Shown here in pieces: positions 1 through 11,049 of a stretch of 64,000 bases of DNA. Below the pieces are notes generated by a model. The model saw only the letters and a program-made list of their open reading frames with translations. It had not been told where the DNA came from and searched no databases. Position numbers and translations under genes: made by a program. Positions within the stretch are counted from its first letter, which is position 1. Each line of letters starts with the position of its first letter. Origin of the DNA: Xenoacremonium recifei (lineage: Eukaryota > Ascomycota > Sordariomycetes > Hypocreales > Nectriaceae); contig WOFQ01000001.1 of the NCBI GenBank assembly GCA_012184525.1, positions 372,001-436,000 of the forward strand, in the 5' to 3' direction.

Positions 1-339
1 CGGGCCAGCCTGTGCCACATGTGGCTTTGCGGGGTGGTGCCCAAGTGCCTTATCGACGACGCACGCCAACACCTCCACCCCCATCCCTGACCTTCGCAGC
101 CCAGCCCATTTCAAGACACGCTTTCACTCGCATCCAGCAAAGGTTACCGTCTCTCTCTTCCGTCCGTCGCTTTATCTCTGAGTATCTTACCGCCCCAACC
201 CTCTGCGCCTGCTCTCCGTCTCTCCTCCTGCGACCTCGCTTCCGAATCTCAACACCCAATCTCTTTGTCCGCTCTCTCACGCGACCCGCCGCCCGACTGC
301 CAGGCTCCGCTCCGTCGTTTGTCGACTGCAGCCGTCATC

Positions 340-1247
340 ATGGCCAGCAAGGCTGCAAACAAGCGGGTACGTTCTGCGGCTTCAAAGGTGTCTTGCGCAT
401 TGCTCTAACGACCGCTGCAGTTGACCCGCGAATACAAGACCATCTCCGAGAACCCTCCGCCATACATCACCGCGCATCCTTCAGAGTCCAACATCCTAGA
501 GTGCGTGCGCTTTGTTCTGCCGCGGCTAGAGATATCCGCTGACCGCAATTTGATAGATGGCACTACATCATCACAGGCCCGGAGGACACGCCTTACCACG
601 GCGGCCAGTACTGGGGGACGCTGATATTCCCTCCGAACTATCCGTTTGCGCCGCCAGCCATTCGGATGCATACTCCGTCGGGACGGTTCCAGCCCTCAAC
701 GCGATTGTGTCTCTCCATCTCCGATTTCCATCCTAAATCGTTCAATCCTGCCTGGGAAGTCTCGACCATTCTCGTCGGCCTGCTCTCTTTCATGACCAGC
801 GAGGAGATGACGACGGGGTCCGTTTCTAGCACATCCGCAGAGCGACGGTTTCTTGCTGCGCGGTCACGATGGTGGAACTCCACCGGCGGAGGATCGAGCT
901 TGATGGCCAGCCCGGCTATGAAAGGCAACGTCAAGTCTGGTGACGGAGGCGCCAAGTTCCGAGCAGAGTGGCCCGAAGTAGATGACGAGAACTGGAACTG
1001 GATGCGCATGGAGAATATTAACGCTGCCAACGGAAACCGATTAGACGGCGACGTTGGCGCATCCTGCGGGCCTCAACTCGGCATTTCCTCCACTAGCAGT
1101 CATCAAGCTCAGGCCGTTGTCGAAGTTGTGGTTCAGCAGCGAGAGGCCGGGACGGGATGGATTTACCGCCATAAGCTTCTGGCTGCAGGGGCCGTCATCT
1201 TCATCTACGTTCTAATCGCACGGATAGTCGGCGGCGATGGAGCTTAA
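340..1247 (+). CDS. ubc6: Ubc6-like tail-anchored ubiquitin-conjugating enzyme E2
   Basis: The exons are 340..366, 421..500 and 557..1247, which sum to 798 nt and give 265 aa. The E2 (UBC) fold starts at about residue 10 with LTREYKTISENPPPYI, followed by the GPEDTPYHGG and FPPNYPFAPP motifs. The active-site cysteine is Cys87 in STRLCLSISD, the same number as I recall for yeast Ubc6. A low-complexity linker leads to a C-terminal hydrophobic segment of about 20 residues (AAGAVIFIYVLIARIV), a tail anchor. Known members of this family sit in the ER membrane facing the cytosol and pass ubiquitin to ER-associated degradation ligases such as Doa10. Intron 1 is GTACGT...CTGCAG and intron 2 is GTGCGT...ATAG; the 27-nt first exon makes the start easy to miss. 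The start is chosen because the spliced N-terminus (MASKAANKR then LTREY) matches the family. Confidence 0.93.
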
Positions 1248-2710
1248 GGAACGATGCAGGGCGTGCTGCGGCGCCGTAATGGCAGGTGATTAATCTGTAG
1301 GAGCGATGATTTGCTGATGATTCCCTACGGAGTTGAAACTTGATGATTTTGAAGCCAGAAACGAAAAGACTCGCGTCTTGAGTAAGGCGTTATGGCACAC
1401 ACGATACGGTCTTTCTTTACGGCTTTGGCAGGGATGATGAATTCGAGTGGTAGACTTGGAGCAACCAGCTTTCTACGGCAGGGACGGTTATCCTAATAGC
1501 GGTGCAAACACATCTCCCTTTTCGTGATGAAACAACACGGAGAGCGTCGGGATATTTCTTAGCGATTAAATCCTAGAAACATAGGCTTAACTCCAATCTG
1601 ATTCTTGAAAGACCATTGTTGTAGCTCCTTTCATTATTGAGCAACAGATGAATTGGGCAAACGCTCAAAAAAAAATATACCCTATAGTATGATAGGGTGT
1701 GTCGTTTCTTTGTCTCATGGACACGTTAGTATCTGAAGCCACAAGCTCCACCGTTGAAGACATTGGCCAGAGTGAACGTGTACTTCTAGCCGCAGTCTCT
1801 AGGTGAGATCTGCCTAACTCAACAAAGGACAATGAGTGTTTGATTCATGCCTCCATGGCCATATAATGACGTCAACTAGACGGGAAACATTTGCGGGCAC
1901 GAGGGCAACAATTAAGTGAGGCATTGTCCGCCATGCCGCAGTTTGTCAAGCTGCAGGCCAAACTTCGCCAGCACATAGGACACCTCGTCCTATAGAATCT
2001 TCAGAAACAGGCCTGGACTCTTGGTGAAGATGCAGAGTGATGTGCTGTAGCAAGCAAACGGCGGCCGAGAATCAGCCGGCGTTTGCTCACAGCGGTTTTG
2101 CGGGGAAGGAGCCGGCGCTATTCATTCACAAACAAAAAAATTGTCGAGCCGCCCCGGTTTTTTGTCATCATGTCTCGCCCGCCAGTAGGTCTGTGCTGGA
2201 GCGCAGTGTTAGCTGCTGGAAGCACATCGAACCTCCAGCGCTCCTCGAGCTCGCATCACCACCTCGGGAGCCGCCAGCAAACATCTGCAGCCTCCCTGAC
2301 GCCTCGCCCGTGCGGTAGGACAGGCTCCAGTGCGGCCTTCCTTTCCTCTACTCTCCTGGCTTTCGCTCCCTCGCCCTTCGCCAGCTATAACTAACTGCCT
2401 GCGCTCTCCCCGCCCTCCTGGAGCAAGCATTGACCAGCAGCTCCTCGTCCGCCATCGCCCAGTCACTCCGCCCATGACTGGCCTCATGCCTCTTTCTCCC
2501 GACCTCTAGGCACCTCAGTCTCTCCTCTCACGCATTCAGGTCCGGCGCTGGCTCTTTCCCGGTCCTCTATTTGAGACTGTTGGCCAGCCCTCCCGCCTCT
2601 CTGCTCTCGATACTTCGCAGCGCCGCCTCCTCGCACGCAGCTGCTTCCCCGCCGTCCGTTCGCATACGACCTGCAGATCTACGGCAGCCTTTTGGTATAG
2701 CTAGTCCATC
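1248..2710. other. Intergenic: 3' flank of the E2 gene and leader of the next gene
   Basis: No gene is supported here. The first 800 nt are the 3' flank of the E2 gene and unremarkable spacer. From about 2330 to 2700 the plus strand is rich in C and T, as is typical of fungal core promoters and 5' leaders, and it leads directly into the ATG at 2711. The short open frames between 2037 and 2487 overlap in several frames and show no motif. Confidence 0.6.
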
Positions 2711-5272
2711 ATGGCGCCTCCTGCCAACGGCTCCGTGAAGCCTGGCCAGGCCGGACCTTCTCGGGGCAAGCTGGCCAGAGGCTCCAAGCCCATTGTGCCT
2801 GCTATCCCGCTGCCCTTCGTGAAGCGCCGTGCAGCTGCTGAAGCCGCCGCCGCCGTCGCTGCTGCAGCCTCCGCTTCCAGTGTCTCGTCGCCCGTTTCCC
2901 CTGCCGTTGCGAATCCGCCTCTGCCTGCCGCTCCACGAGCCGAGACAAAGCTCCCAGACTCCTCTGCGCCTGCGAACCATGACGAGCCCGCGCCTGCAAG
3001 CCCTGTTGCGCAGGAAAAGTCCGATGGCAAGCCTCAGGGCAAGGCTGATGGCCCACAGCAGCCTCCTGCAGCCCAGATCAACGGCCAAAATTCTCCAGGT
3101 GTGTTCTGTCGTCTTTCATGTGCCACCAGTTCTCAGCTTACAAAGGCATCGCTATCCCCAGTTGCATCTTCGTCAGACCAGACTTCATCCATCGAAGAGA
3201 CCAGCAATACCGTGAAATACACCCCCAGCTCGGACCGTCCCAGTCAGCCCACCAACGAGCCCGTCGTCGTTCGTTCTCAGCCTGCTGATCATCAGTCTCC
3301 GACCGATGCACATGAGAAGCCCAATGGTGTCGCAACGCACAACAACAACATGAATTACAGATCAGGTGAGCGAACCTTGCTGGAAACAAGACGAGGTGGG
3401 ACTCATGATGTTGTCGACATAGCTCCTTATGAGAACCATGCTGGCCGTCCGCCGCCCCTTGCATCGCCCCGGCAGTACCGGTTGCCGCCTTTCCAAAATC
3501 AAGGCGGTAATCGGATTGCCGCTGGAAACATGGCCAACGACTCGCATAGAGGACCGCAGCCTCATGGCCATAGGGGACCACCAGGCATACACCAGCCTCA
3601 CCCCAGCACCGGCAGCGTTCACTTTGGCAACTTTCATGGATCCGGCAGCTCGTCTCCTGCACCTCCCCTCTCTGGAGGCATGGTTCCTCCGAATATGCCT
3701 CTTGCCGATGGCCGTCCTAGTTTCATGCCTCCCCCTGGTGGCGGATACCCTCCTGCCATGCCTTACGGTACTGACATGATGTCGCCCACGACCTTCGATC
3801 AGTACGGCCGGCCAACGATGGGCCACCCCGGCCCCGAGACATATCCTCAGTACGGTAACGGCTACGGTCCAGCAACTCCCCACAGCTTCCATGGTTCCCA
3901 GGCCTCCGCTCCAGGCGACGACAACAATGCCATGTATTCCCAGTACCCTAGCGGTCCTGGTCGGGCTGGTGCCCCAGGACATGCTCCAGGACCTCGAGCA
4001 GACCAGCAGCCGTCCAACCACCAGACCACCATGTATCCTGGTCCTCCCATGGAATACGGCCGACCGGCTGATGACTACGATGGGCTGATTGAATACATTC
4101 AGCGGGAGTTCGCGTCGGTAGAAACGGCGGACTGCAACTTTGAACTTCGCTTCAACGATGATCGAGCACCTCCTATCCGAGTTCTCGGCCATCGCCTGAT
4201 ATTTGCACGGAGCCCCACGATTTCCAATATTTTGCGGCAGCAAAAGGAAGCTGCCCCAATCGACCCTGGATCGACGATAGTTGTTATCGAGACGGATAAC
4301 AAATGGATTCGTGGAGAGGCCTTCTACATCGCTCTGCAGCGTCTTTACGGCATGCACCTCTTTGAAAGCCCTCTCACTCCCGAACAAATGGGACACGTTT
4401 CCCAAATGGCAGATCGCATGAACTTTTCATTGTCCTATGCTGCTTCTGGCCACGTTCTTCAGTGGCCGTCAATCATCCGACGAGGATGCGACCTTGCTTT
4501 GCAGCTTCTACATTGGCAGACTCTTGACCAGGGCATGGAGTTTGCATTGGAGGAGTATGCTGACAAGGGCTCACATGATGAACCCAAGTACGGCGATGGA
4601 TCGCGGTCTTTGCTTACTGCGATTGGCAGATACGTCCTTGAGAATCTGCCTCGGGACTTTTCTCTGAACACGGCGCTGCCCTCCTCATGTCCATACGCTC
4701 GTTTACCGCCCTATCCTGTCCCGGAGCACGTCTCTAAGAGGGAGACTGCGTACTCGGCCGCTTCCATAGCGGCTCATGCTCAACTGGGCAAGAATCGCAG
4801 GTCTCGACAGATTAGTGGCATCCAGTTTGGCGACTTGAACCCGTCTGGTATCGAGGCTCCCGCAGCGCCTAATAGCCCCGTTTCGGCCATCCACGACACT
4901 ATCAGCCGGGTCTTGCTCAATCTTCCCTTTGAATATCTGAAGGTTGCAGTCGACCTCTCAAATGACTTCATGACGGCTGTACCTGTAGGCCAGGAAGTTG
5001 CTGAGCACCGCTACCAGGTTATTAAGGATGTCGTTGCAGAGCGCGAAAAACGCCGCCTTGAGGCCGTCGCCGCGGTCCAGGCTGGAGTAGTCGCCGGCTG
5101 GAACAAGACTTTGGAGCAGCTCTCAACCCCCGAGCAGCGCCACACCAACCCCTGGAGCGTCCTGGGCTGGCAAGAAGAGATCGTGTTTGGTGAGGGAAGA
5201 AACCCTGTTCTTTCGCGGAACTGGGTTCCTGTCGTCAACCCCTTGGCTCCAGCTCCAGCAGCGTATCCTTGA
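2711..5272 (+). CDS. Proline/glutamine-rich protein with a folded, BTB-like C-terminal half
   Basis: The frame is open for 853 codons. Residues 1-450 are low complexity (Ala/Pro/Ser, then Pro/Gly/Tyr-rich) and probably disordered. From about residue 455 (DDYDGLIEYIQREF) the protein becomes globular: LRFNDDRAPPIRVLGHRLIF and RSPTISNILRQ resemble the start of a BTB/POZ-type fold, and an alpha-helical remainder continues to about residue 780. Two stretches look like in-frame introns: 3099..3161 (GTGTGT...CCCCAG, 63 nt) and 3366..3422 (GTGAGC...CATAG, 57 nt, with CTCAT as a branch-point candidate). Removing both keeps the frame and gives 813 aa. Function is not recognised; similar proline-rich proteins are widespread in Pezizomycotina. 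The BTB assignment is tentative. Confidence 0.82.
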   Translation: MAPPANGSVKPGQAGPSRGKLARGSKPIVPAIPLPFVKRRAAAEAAAAVAAAASASSVSSPVSPAVANPPLPAAPRAETKLPDSSAPANHDEPAPASPVAQEKSDGKPQGKADGPQQPPAAQINGQNSPGVFCRLSCATSSQLTKASLSPVASSSDQTSSIEETSNTVKYTPSSDRPSQPTNEPVVVRSQPADHQSPTDAHEKPNGVATHNNNMNYRSGERTLLETRRGGTHDVVDIAPYENHAGRPPPLASPRQYRLPPFQNQGGNRIAAGNMANDSHRGPQPHGHRGPPGIHQPHPSTGSVHFGNFHGSGSSSPAPPLSGGMVPPNMPLADGRPSFMPPPGGGYPPAMPYGTDMMSPTTFDQYGRPTMGHPGPETYPQYGNGYGPATPHSFHGSQASAPGDDNNAMYSQYPSGPGRAGAPGHAPGPRADQQPSNHQTTMYPGPPMEYGRPADDYDGLIEYIQREFASVETADCNFELRFNDDRAPPIRVLGHRLIFARSPTISNILRQQKEAAPIDPGSTIVVIETDNKWIRGEAFYIALQRLYGMHLFESPLTPEQMGHVSQMADRMNFSLSYAASGHVLQWPSIIRRGCDLALQLLHWQTLDQGMEFALEEYADKGSHDEPKYGDGSRSLLTAIGRYVLENLPRDFSLNTALPSSCPYARLPPYPVPEHVSKRETAYSAASIAAHAQLGKNRRSRQISGIQFGDLNPSGIEAPAAPNSPVSAIHDTISRVLLNLPFEYLKVAVDLSNDFMTAVPVGQEVAEHRYQVIKDVVAEREKRRLEAVAAVQAGVVAGWNKTLEQLSTPEQRHTNPWSVLGWQEEIVFGEGRNPVLSRNWVPVVNPLAPAPAAYP

Positions 5273-6692
5273 GAAGAGGAACTGTGGTGGCAACATGACG
5301 ACGTTCTCGATCATCTCACGTGAAGCCTCTGTGCAGAGTCACGAGAGACTGACGTGACTTCTCTCCTGTTGGATGAGACCCCCTAAGCTACTTCTTTTGC
5401 ATCTCATTCTGATGATACCGAGCGTCTTTTTTCTTCTTCCATTTTCCGTTTCTCGAACGACTTTTCTGGTCGATAATGATTGCATTTAGGGTAGCTTGCT
5501 ATGACACTCTACTTCATGGATTCATGCGGAGAGTTGAGTGAGCGATTGTTTTACTTCATTGCGGGTTTGCGCACGGGAATGGGTACCAAAAGTCTTCTTG
5601 GTTGCAGGCATCTGGAAAATTCGGAACGCATACGGAAAACGAGGGAGACTGCAGGTTACGAAGGGCATATTTAAGGAAACCCGGTCGCCATATTGGGGAC
5701 ATGAACCCATCTGATGGGATATGGGAAGAGAGCGGATAGCATACAATACCTAAGCAGCCTGGCTCTCAAGGGGGAAAAGCGGTTTTGAGGAGGACCGACT
5801 TCGAACGAGGATGAACTTGATGCAGCGTTGCTTTTTCATTTCACGAAGCGTAAGCTTCAAGAAGGCGTGTCTGGGGTTCATAGAACGGCTTAGGAAAGGG
5901 GGCCTTGGTTTTTGAATGGACCTTGGACTCATGTAGGTAGATTCAATTGTGTATGAAATGACGTGGGGTCTATGGGGTTCGAGCATTCAGACTGATACCC
6001 AGGAAAGCCTCTTGATATAATATGTTCACATATGGTCTCGGAATCACATGATGATTTGACGGTTTGTCGGAGTGCCGGGTTGCGGCAACAGTGCGAGGTC
6101 GACATGGCTCAAAGAGGATGGTCGAGGGATGACGGGCCAGGGATGGGAGTCGCTAGCATCGGAAAGGGTCTTGATTAGGCAAAGGCAGGGAGGGATTGTG
6201 CTCGCACTGTAACCCTACCTCTGGGGAGAAGCTGGAGTCGAGTAAATGACGCCAATGCGAATGGTGGGGAAGCGATTGAGGATTCCCTTAACAGGGCGCC
6301 CCTCTTCAGCTGTTTATCCACAGCTATCTGCAGCTACAGCTTGTTAGCGCCTCCTGTGCGCCAGGCCCGGTCCACTATAAGCATGTGCTGTAAATTAATC
6401 CAATGCTGTCGATGCCGAGGTCTGCCCACCATCGCCATCCATCCAATCCATCTCAGACATTTATCCCATTCCTGACGCGACAAAAACCGCTACACAGACG
6501 TGTTCCTGTCGAGAGTGCAACGCGCTTTGAGACCCTGGTCCCTCTCCTCACGCTGGATGCCGCCTACAGCTGTTCGGATGCCTCGCTGGAGCTCCTGGAA
6601 CTGCGACGCCTTGCGCTCCTGATAGCAATAGCAACGACCGACGACGACGACCACTGACATCACATCACCCGCCACTCGACGATAAGCCCGCG
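5273..6692. other. Intergenic: 3' flank and promoter, no gene seen
   Basis: This is a 1.4-kb stretch between two plus-strand genes. The small minus-strand frames at 5522..5746 and 5750..5986 have no motif or splice partner. From about 6370 the plus strand carries a pyrimidine-rich leader before the ATG at 6693. Nothing else is supported. Confidence 0.5.
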
Positions 6693-8485
6693 ATGGCGTC
6701 TTCCGGCGACTCTCGCTCGGTCCCGGCCAGGGCTGCGACCGACCCGGTGATGCGCAACGCCCTGCGGTACACGCTGTCGGCGCGCGAGTATGCCGCGCTG
6801 CACAAGTACATCCTCTCGCGGTCGCGGGTGCTGCGGCGCGCGGCCCCGAGTCCCAGCGCCGTTGAAAAGACGCTGCAGCCGGAGAAGGGCGGTGATGATT
6901 ATAATGCGCGGGCGGTGAGGCATGCGTTGCGGGTGTTTGTGGCGACGTATTTGGGGATGAAGGGGTGGGATGCTGTGGCGAAGCGGATGGGTGATAAGGA
7001 GTAAGTGATGAGAAAGAGGATGGGGGTGAAGCTCTTTTGCTGATGAAGGATGCAGTGCCAGTTCGAGTGCGAAGAAGAAGCCGTTCTACAAGTCGCCGGC
7101 GCTGCGATTGTCCCTTTCGCTATCCACGATCCTACTACTCTACCGCCTGCTCTTCCGCTTCCTCACGCGCCTGCGAGTGCACCTCCTAGATCCTCAGGTC
7201 GAGCCTTTCCGCCTGCGCAATCCACGAACGGCCGCGACGCTGACATCGCCGTATGCCCCGGCCGTAGGCGCTTCCCTGGCCGGTCTTGCGTTGGGCGTGT
7301 ACCCCTCGCAGAAGATGCGCGTCACTATCGCCATCTACACCATCTTCCGCGCGCTCGAGTTTGGCTGGAACGTGTGCGAGGCGGACGGCCTGATCTGGGG
7401 GATTCGGAATGGGCGGAAGCGCGAGCGGCCGTGGTGGTTTGGAAGTTGGATGTTGCAGCCGTTTGCGTTTGGACAGTTGCTGCATGCGCTGGTGCTGGAT
7501 CGCGATACTTTCCCGAAGGTGAGTTTTACGGACTTTGCGAGGGAAGGATCTCAACTGACCTGGTGCAGCCGCTCGAGAATCTCATCTTTAGGACCTCGTC
7601 GGGGTATCTGAATCCTCGTCCGGTGGATTGGCCAGCGAGCCTCAAGTGGCCCAACCCGTCGCAGATTGTCGATAGCCTTGCTGAGATGGCCAAGTTGAAC
7701 TGGCCGTGAGATGACCTCCTATTATAGATTTGACAGGACAGAAACTGACATGTTGCAGGGCTTATATCTCGCCGACTCTGTTCCCTAACAAGGAGCAGGT
7801 TCTGCCAGCCACTCTAACTGCCCTCGGGCCCCTGACCTCCCAGGCGCACCCCCTGATCACGTCCCTCTCCTGCGCGACCCTGCACCCCTCTGACCCGTCT
7901 TGCTCGCGGACATACTTGACCTTCTGGCTTAACACATTCGGTCCCCTGGCCCGGCTCTTCGTCCTCGCCTATTCTGCCATGACCGTACTGCCACGCCTCT
8001 CGACGCTTTACCACAGCCCACTGGCTACTCTTCAGCGCGTCCTCACCACCTCGCTGCGCATGACAACCTTTGCCACCGGCGCGCTCTCCACGGCCTGGGC
8101 CTCCATCTGCTTCTTCCAGACCTGGCTCCCCCGCCACGTCCTCGCGACTCAGCGTTTCTTCCTGGGCGGCTTCCTCGCTGGCCTATGGGCATGGGTCGAG
8201 CGCCGCCACGGCCGCGGCGTGTTCCTGTACACGGCGCGCGCGAGCGTCGACAGCCTGTGGAAAGTCGGCGTCAAGCGCCGCTGGTGGAAGAGCATGCGCG
8301 GCGGCGACGTGTGGGTGTTTGTGGTGGCGCTGATGGTCACGGGTGTGGTGTATGAGCGGGATGCGCAGGCGATTCGGGAGGCGAATTGGCGGAAGGGTGT
8401 GAGTTGGATGAGGGGTGAGGGGTGGAGGGATTGGAGTGTGGAGGATGAGGGGGATGAGGATGAGGAAGGCGAGAAGGAGGATTGA
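6693..8485 (+). CDS. TMEM135-like multispanning membrane protein
   Basis: The exons are 6693..7000, 7056..7518, 7569..7705 and 7759..8485, totalling 1635 nt and 544 aa. All three introns have clear donors (GTAAGT, GTGAGT, GTGAGA) and CAG acceptors. The N-terminal region carries the REYAALHKYILSRS stretch, followed by hydrophobic segments near LSLSTILLLYRLLFRFL, PAVGASLAGLALGVYP and RVTIAIYTIFRALEFGW. Later segments include YLTFWLNTFGPLARLFVLAY, a Trp/Phe-rich helix around 8090-8190 and VWVFVVALMVTGVVY, before an acidic tail (DEGDEDEEGEKED). This layout fits the TMEM135 N-terminal family, whose animal members are linked to mitochondrial dynamics and peroxisomal or lipid metabolism. The role in fungi is not established, so function is inference by family. 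Confidence 0.85.
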
Positions 8486-8828
8486 GGGTTGAATTTGTGT
8501 CATGATGTGTTATGATCTGGGTATGTATTGGAGTTGGTGACTGGGAATTTAACTTGGGGATGGGTTAGGCGGGATGGAATATGGGTTAGGATGTCTGATT
8601 ATTGTTTAGTGGTAATTTACGCCGACGCTGCTGTCGCTCATCCGCTCTGGTAGCGGTCTATTACACTTTGATGCCTTTGTGTATAAGTGGTGGTTCTCAT
8701 CTGCAGTCACTTGGGATCACTTATGAACATGTAAGGGGTATTATAGTATTGGATCAATCCATGTGTTCCATTTCTGCTCGCCGTCTTCCAACACCAGCTC
8801 TACACTCTCAAAATTGCACCCGAGTCTT

Positions 8829-9305
8829 CTACGAGACCAAGCTATTCACTGTAGAAACACCGAGGTACACGACCCATAGGATCATAATGTCTGCGACGAG
8901 AAGAAACCACACCGGCAGCAAGTCCGAATTGGTATCTTCTCCTCCATCCTCTGCCTCTCCCTTGACCTCCTCAGCGACCACACCATCGTCCTCGCCCTCG
9001 TAATCATCGGCGTTCCAATACAGCTCAGAAGAAAGCTCGGGGTACGGCGACTGCGGATAGTGCATGGGCGGATGCACCCGCGGTTGCGTGGGCACGTAGT
9101 CCTCCTCCCATTTCAACATGCGAGACTTGATGGACTGCGGTACCATAGGCGGCGTCACAGGCGGCTCGGTTTTAATGGCGGGTGAAGGGAGGGATAAAGG
9201 TGATGGGTGAGAGGGGAAATGGTGTTTTTCGGAGAAGAAGTCGATTCTGATGGGTTTGGCGGTATCGACGCGGAGCGGGAGCTTTTCTTCGTTGTGAGAA
9301 GACAT
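8829..9305 (-). CDS. Small protein with a C-terminal transmembrane segment
   Basis: This is a single-exon frame of 158 aa starting MSSHNEEKLPLRVD. The first 110 residues are polar and proline-rich, with the motif SRMLKWEEDYVPTQPRVH, followed by an acidic Glu/Asp stretch. One hydrophobic segment, LLPVWFLLVADIMILWVVYL, lies about 10 residues from the C-terminus, so the protein is probably tail-anchored with its body in the cytosol. It is transcribed divergently from the first gene of the tandem array. No family is recognised. The hydrophobic tail after a coherent polar body argues for a real gene, but no homology supports it here. Confidence 0.6.
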   Translation of the reverse strand: MSSHNEEKLPLRVDTAKPIRIDFFSEKHHFPSHPSPLSLPSPAIKTEPPVTPPMVPQSIKSRMLKWEEDYVPTQPRVHPPMHYPQSPYPELSSELYWNADDYEGEDDGVVAEEVKGEAEDGGEDTNSDLLPVWFLLVADIMILWVVYLGVSTVNSLVS

Positions 9306-9927
9306 TATCAGGGCTGTTTTGTGAAGCGGTGATGAATCAGAGGCTGGGCAGGGTTCTGCTGTTTTGTGATGGCGATGTTGAGAAGAACACTGCTTTCTAT
9401 TATTTTTGGATGTGAGAACTCTCTGGACCTAGGCCTGCGAGCCTTTAAAGGAATCTTATAACTTTGTAAAAGATAGGAGGGAGGATTGTTCAGTCAAGGC
9501 AATGACGCATTGTTGCGTGAAGGATGAGCTGTTCACGAGGCATTGTCTTTGTCCTCAACCACTAAGTTCTTTCACCGCAAAGAATGTGCTATATTGTTGA
9601 TGAAAGAAGCGTTGTCGTCTCCTTTTGTGCCTCACTGGATTGTGGGAAGAGTTCCAGCTAGAGGCTTAAAACACTTGTATGATCAGTGATCGCCACAGGA
9701 TGTGTTCTGAACGTACGTATTCATGCATTGCTAAACGAATCGAAGTTCGTGTCAAACGATTTCTGGGTACAGAGTTAAACGATTGTAGATTGAAGTATAA
9801 AACCAGCTCGTTTGATAGCAATGTCGGGTTAATTTTCCAATTCCTCAGTAACTTCGTATAATCACACAGTTTGCATTCCATACACAGACCACAGACACAC
9901 ACCAACCATTAATACACCAAGACCGAC
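9306..9927. promoter_or_regulatory. Divergent promoter with a degenerate copy of the array's repeated upstream element
   Basis: This region separates the minus-strand gene starting at 9305 from array gene 1 at 9928. Bases around 9542-9600 (GTCTTTGTCCTCAACCACTAAG ... AAGAATGTGCT) match, in degenerate form, the block at about 13784-13835 upstream of array gene 3. A TATA-like element, TATAAAACCAGCTC, lies about 130 nt before the ATG (TATAAAA at 9796..9802); the other two array genes have related elements. A CA-rich leader precedes the ATG. Confidence 0.55.
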
Positions 9928-11049
9928 ATGTCTTTCACTAATCACACAAAGACGCAGATGATAAAGACTTGGTCTGAATTTCAAGACAACCTGGCTGTTT
10001 TCCCGGACTGCAATATGGAAACTTCACTGACGCGGTGCAGAAAATTTATCTGCGAAGCCGCGCGTTCCACCCCGTGCACCTCATTCAATGATCGGAGTTT
10101 TGGTCCTCTGCCTATTCAGGATTGTGGTCCTTGCACCGAGCGTCAGGGTAGACTTCGCTGTGCTTTTGGATTGCTCTGGCTCGAATTTCACAAATTCTGG
10201 GAGAAGATGATTGCTCTACAGCCGAACGATTTCTCTTCGGGCAGCGAGTTGGGTGAAGTTTTCCGTGCTCATGCCGTCGAGTTGCTGTGCGATATCGCTT
10301 CCATGCGAGTGAAGATAGAGGCAGGTGAGCACGGTTTCATCGGAAGCGTATTACCAATGGAAAAGTTAGAGACCATCCTTGGAAAATTAGACGTTTTCGA
10401 GTGGGACCTTATTTTGAAAAGTGATCACCTATGCGGCTGCACCTACGATCTGAAGCGTCTCTCTGACAAGACAAAACTCTGGACCCGGTTCGGTGAGGTC
10501 TCAGGTAAGGGAAAATACAGCCATTTCTTCTGCACAAGAGACGTGGCCTGTCTTCTGGGCCTCGATGACTTCATCGAGTGCTTGAAAACCCACGCCAAAA
10601 CCTCAAATCATAAGCCGCCAGACGCGCTTACATTGTACTGTAGCTTGGATCACGACATCCGGGAGTATTTCGGCAGTCCAGATGGCATAACAGAAGATAT
10701 TCTGCTTGAGAGATGGTGCCAGATTCTTGAGCAACCTGAGTTCCGTGCTCAGTTGAATAGGGAGGTAAAGAAAATGATCGATGAAGCTGTCGCCTTGAGT
10801 GAAGAGAATAGGCGTTATGGAGGCCACGATAAGGATTGCGAGGCTTACGGTCTTGCGATTGGACGGTTTCACCAGAAGAAAGCGACGAAGTTTGACAACG
10901 AGAGACGTCGGTTCTACGAAGAGCGTATGCTAGAGCTGGATGCTCAAAGGCCCCCGCCTCAGTACAGTGTGGTAGATGAGTTGGCTGGGCAGCGGGAAGA
11001 CGAGTACTTCGGGCTGCAGAACCGCGACTCCAAAATATTGGGCATATAG
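9928..11049 (+). CDS. Tandem array gene 1 of 3: uncharacterised Cys-motif protein
   Basis: Single exon, 373 aa. It is clearly paralogous to the genes at 12128 and 14354. Shared blocks, in order, are a CxxC near residues 66-69, C-AFGLLWLEFHKFWEKMIA (about 78-96), LLCDIASMRVKI (about 119-130), a CxC in LCGCTYDLKR (about 168-176), TRDVACLLGLDDFI (about 203-216), REYFGS and LERWCQILEQPEFRAQL. It then has KKMIDEAVAL and a basic C-terminal region with NERRRFYEERM. There is no signal peptide or membrane segment, so it is probably cytosolic or nuclear. The C-terminal CxxC seen in the other two copies is reduced to a single Cys here (KDCEAYG). Paired cysteines could bind zinc (inference). I do not recognise the family. 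Confidence 0.8.
   Translation: MSFTNHTKTQMIKTWSEFQDNLAVFPDCNMETSLTRCRKFICEAARSTPCTSFNDRSFGPLPIQDCGPCTERQGRLRCAFGLLWLEFHKFWEKMIALQPNDFSSGSELGEVFRAHAVELLCDIASMRVKIEAGEHGFIGSVLPMEKLETILGKLDVFEWDLILKSDHLCGCTYDLKRLSDKTKLWTRFGEVSGKGKYSHFFCTRDVACLLGLDDFIECLKTHAKTSNHKPPDALTLYCSLDHDIREYFGSPDGITEDILLERWCQILEQPEFRAQLNREVKKMIDEAVALSEENRRYGGHDKDCEAYGLAIGRFHQKKATKFDNERRRFYEERMLELDAQRPPPQYSVVDELAGQREDEYFGLQNRDSKILGI

Noticed and set aside
2037..2487. Overlapping frames before the gene at 2711
   Set aside because: They lie in a C/T-rich leader, are open on both strands and have no motif.
3362..4405. A 347-codon minus-strand frame
   Set aside because: Antisense to the conserved half of the gene at 2711; composition is that of a shadow frame.
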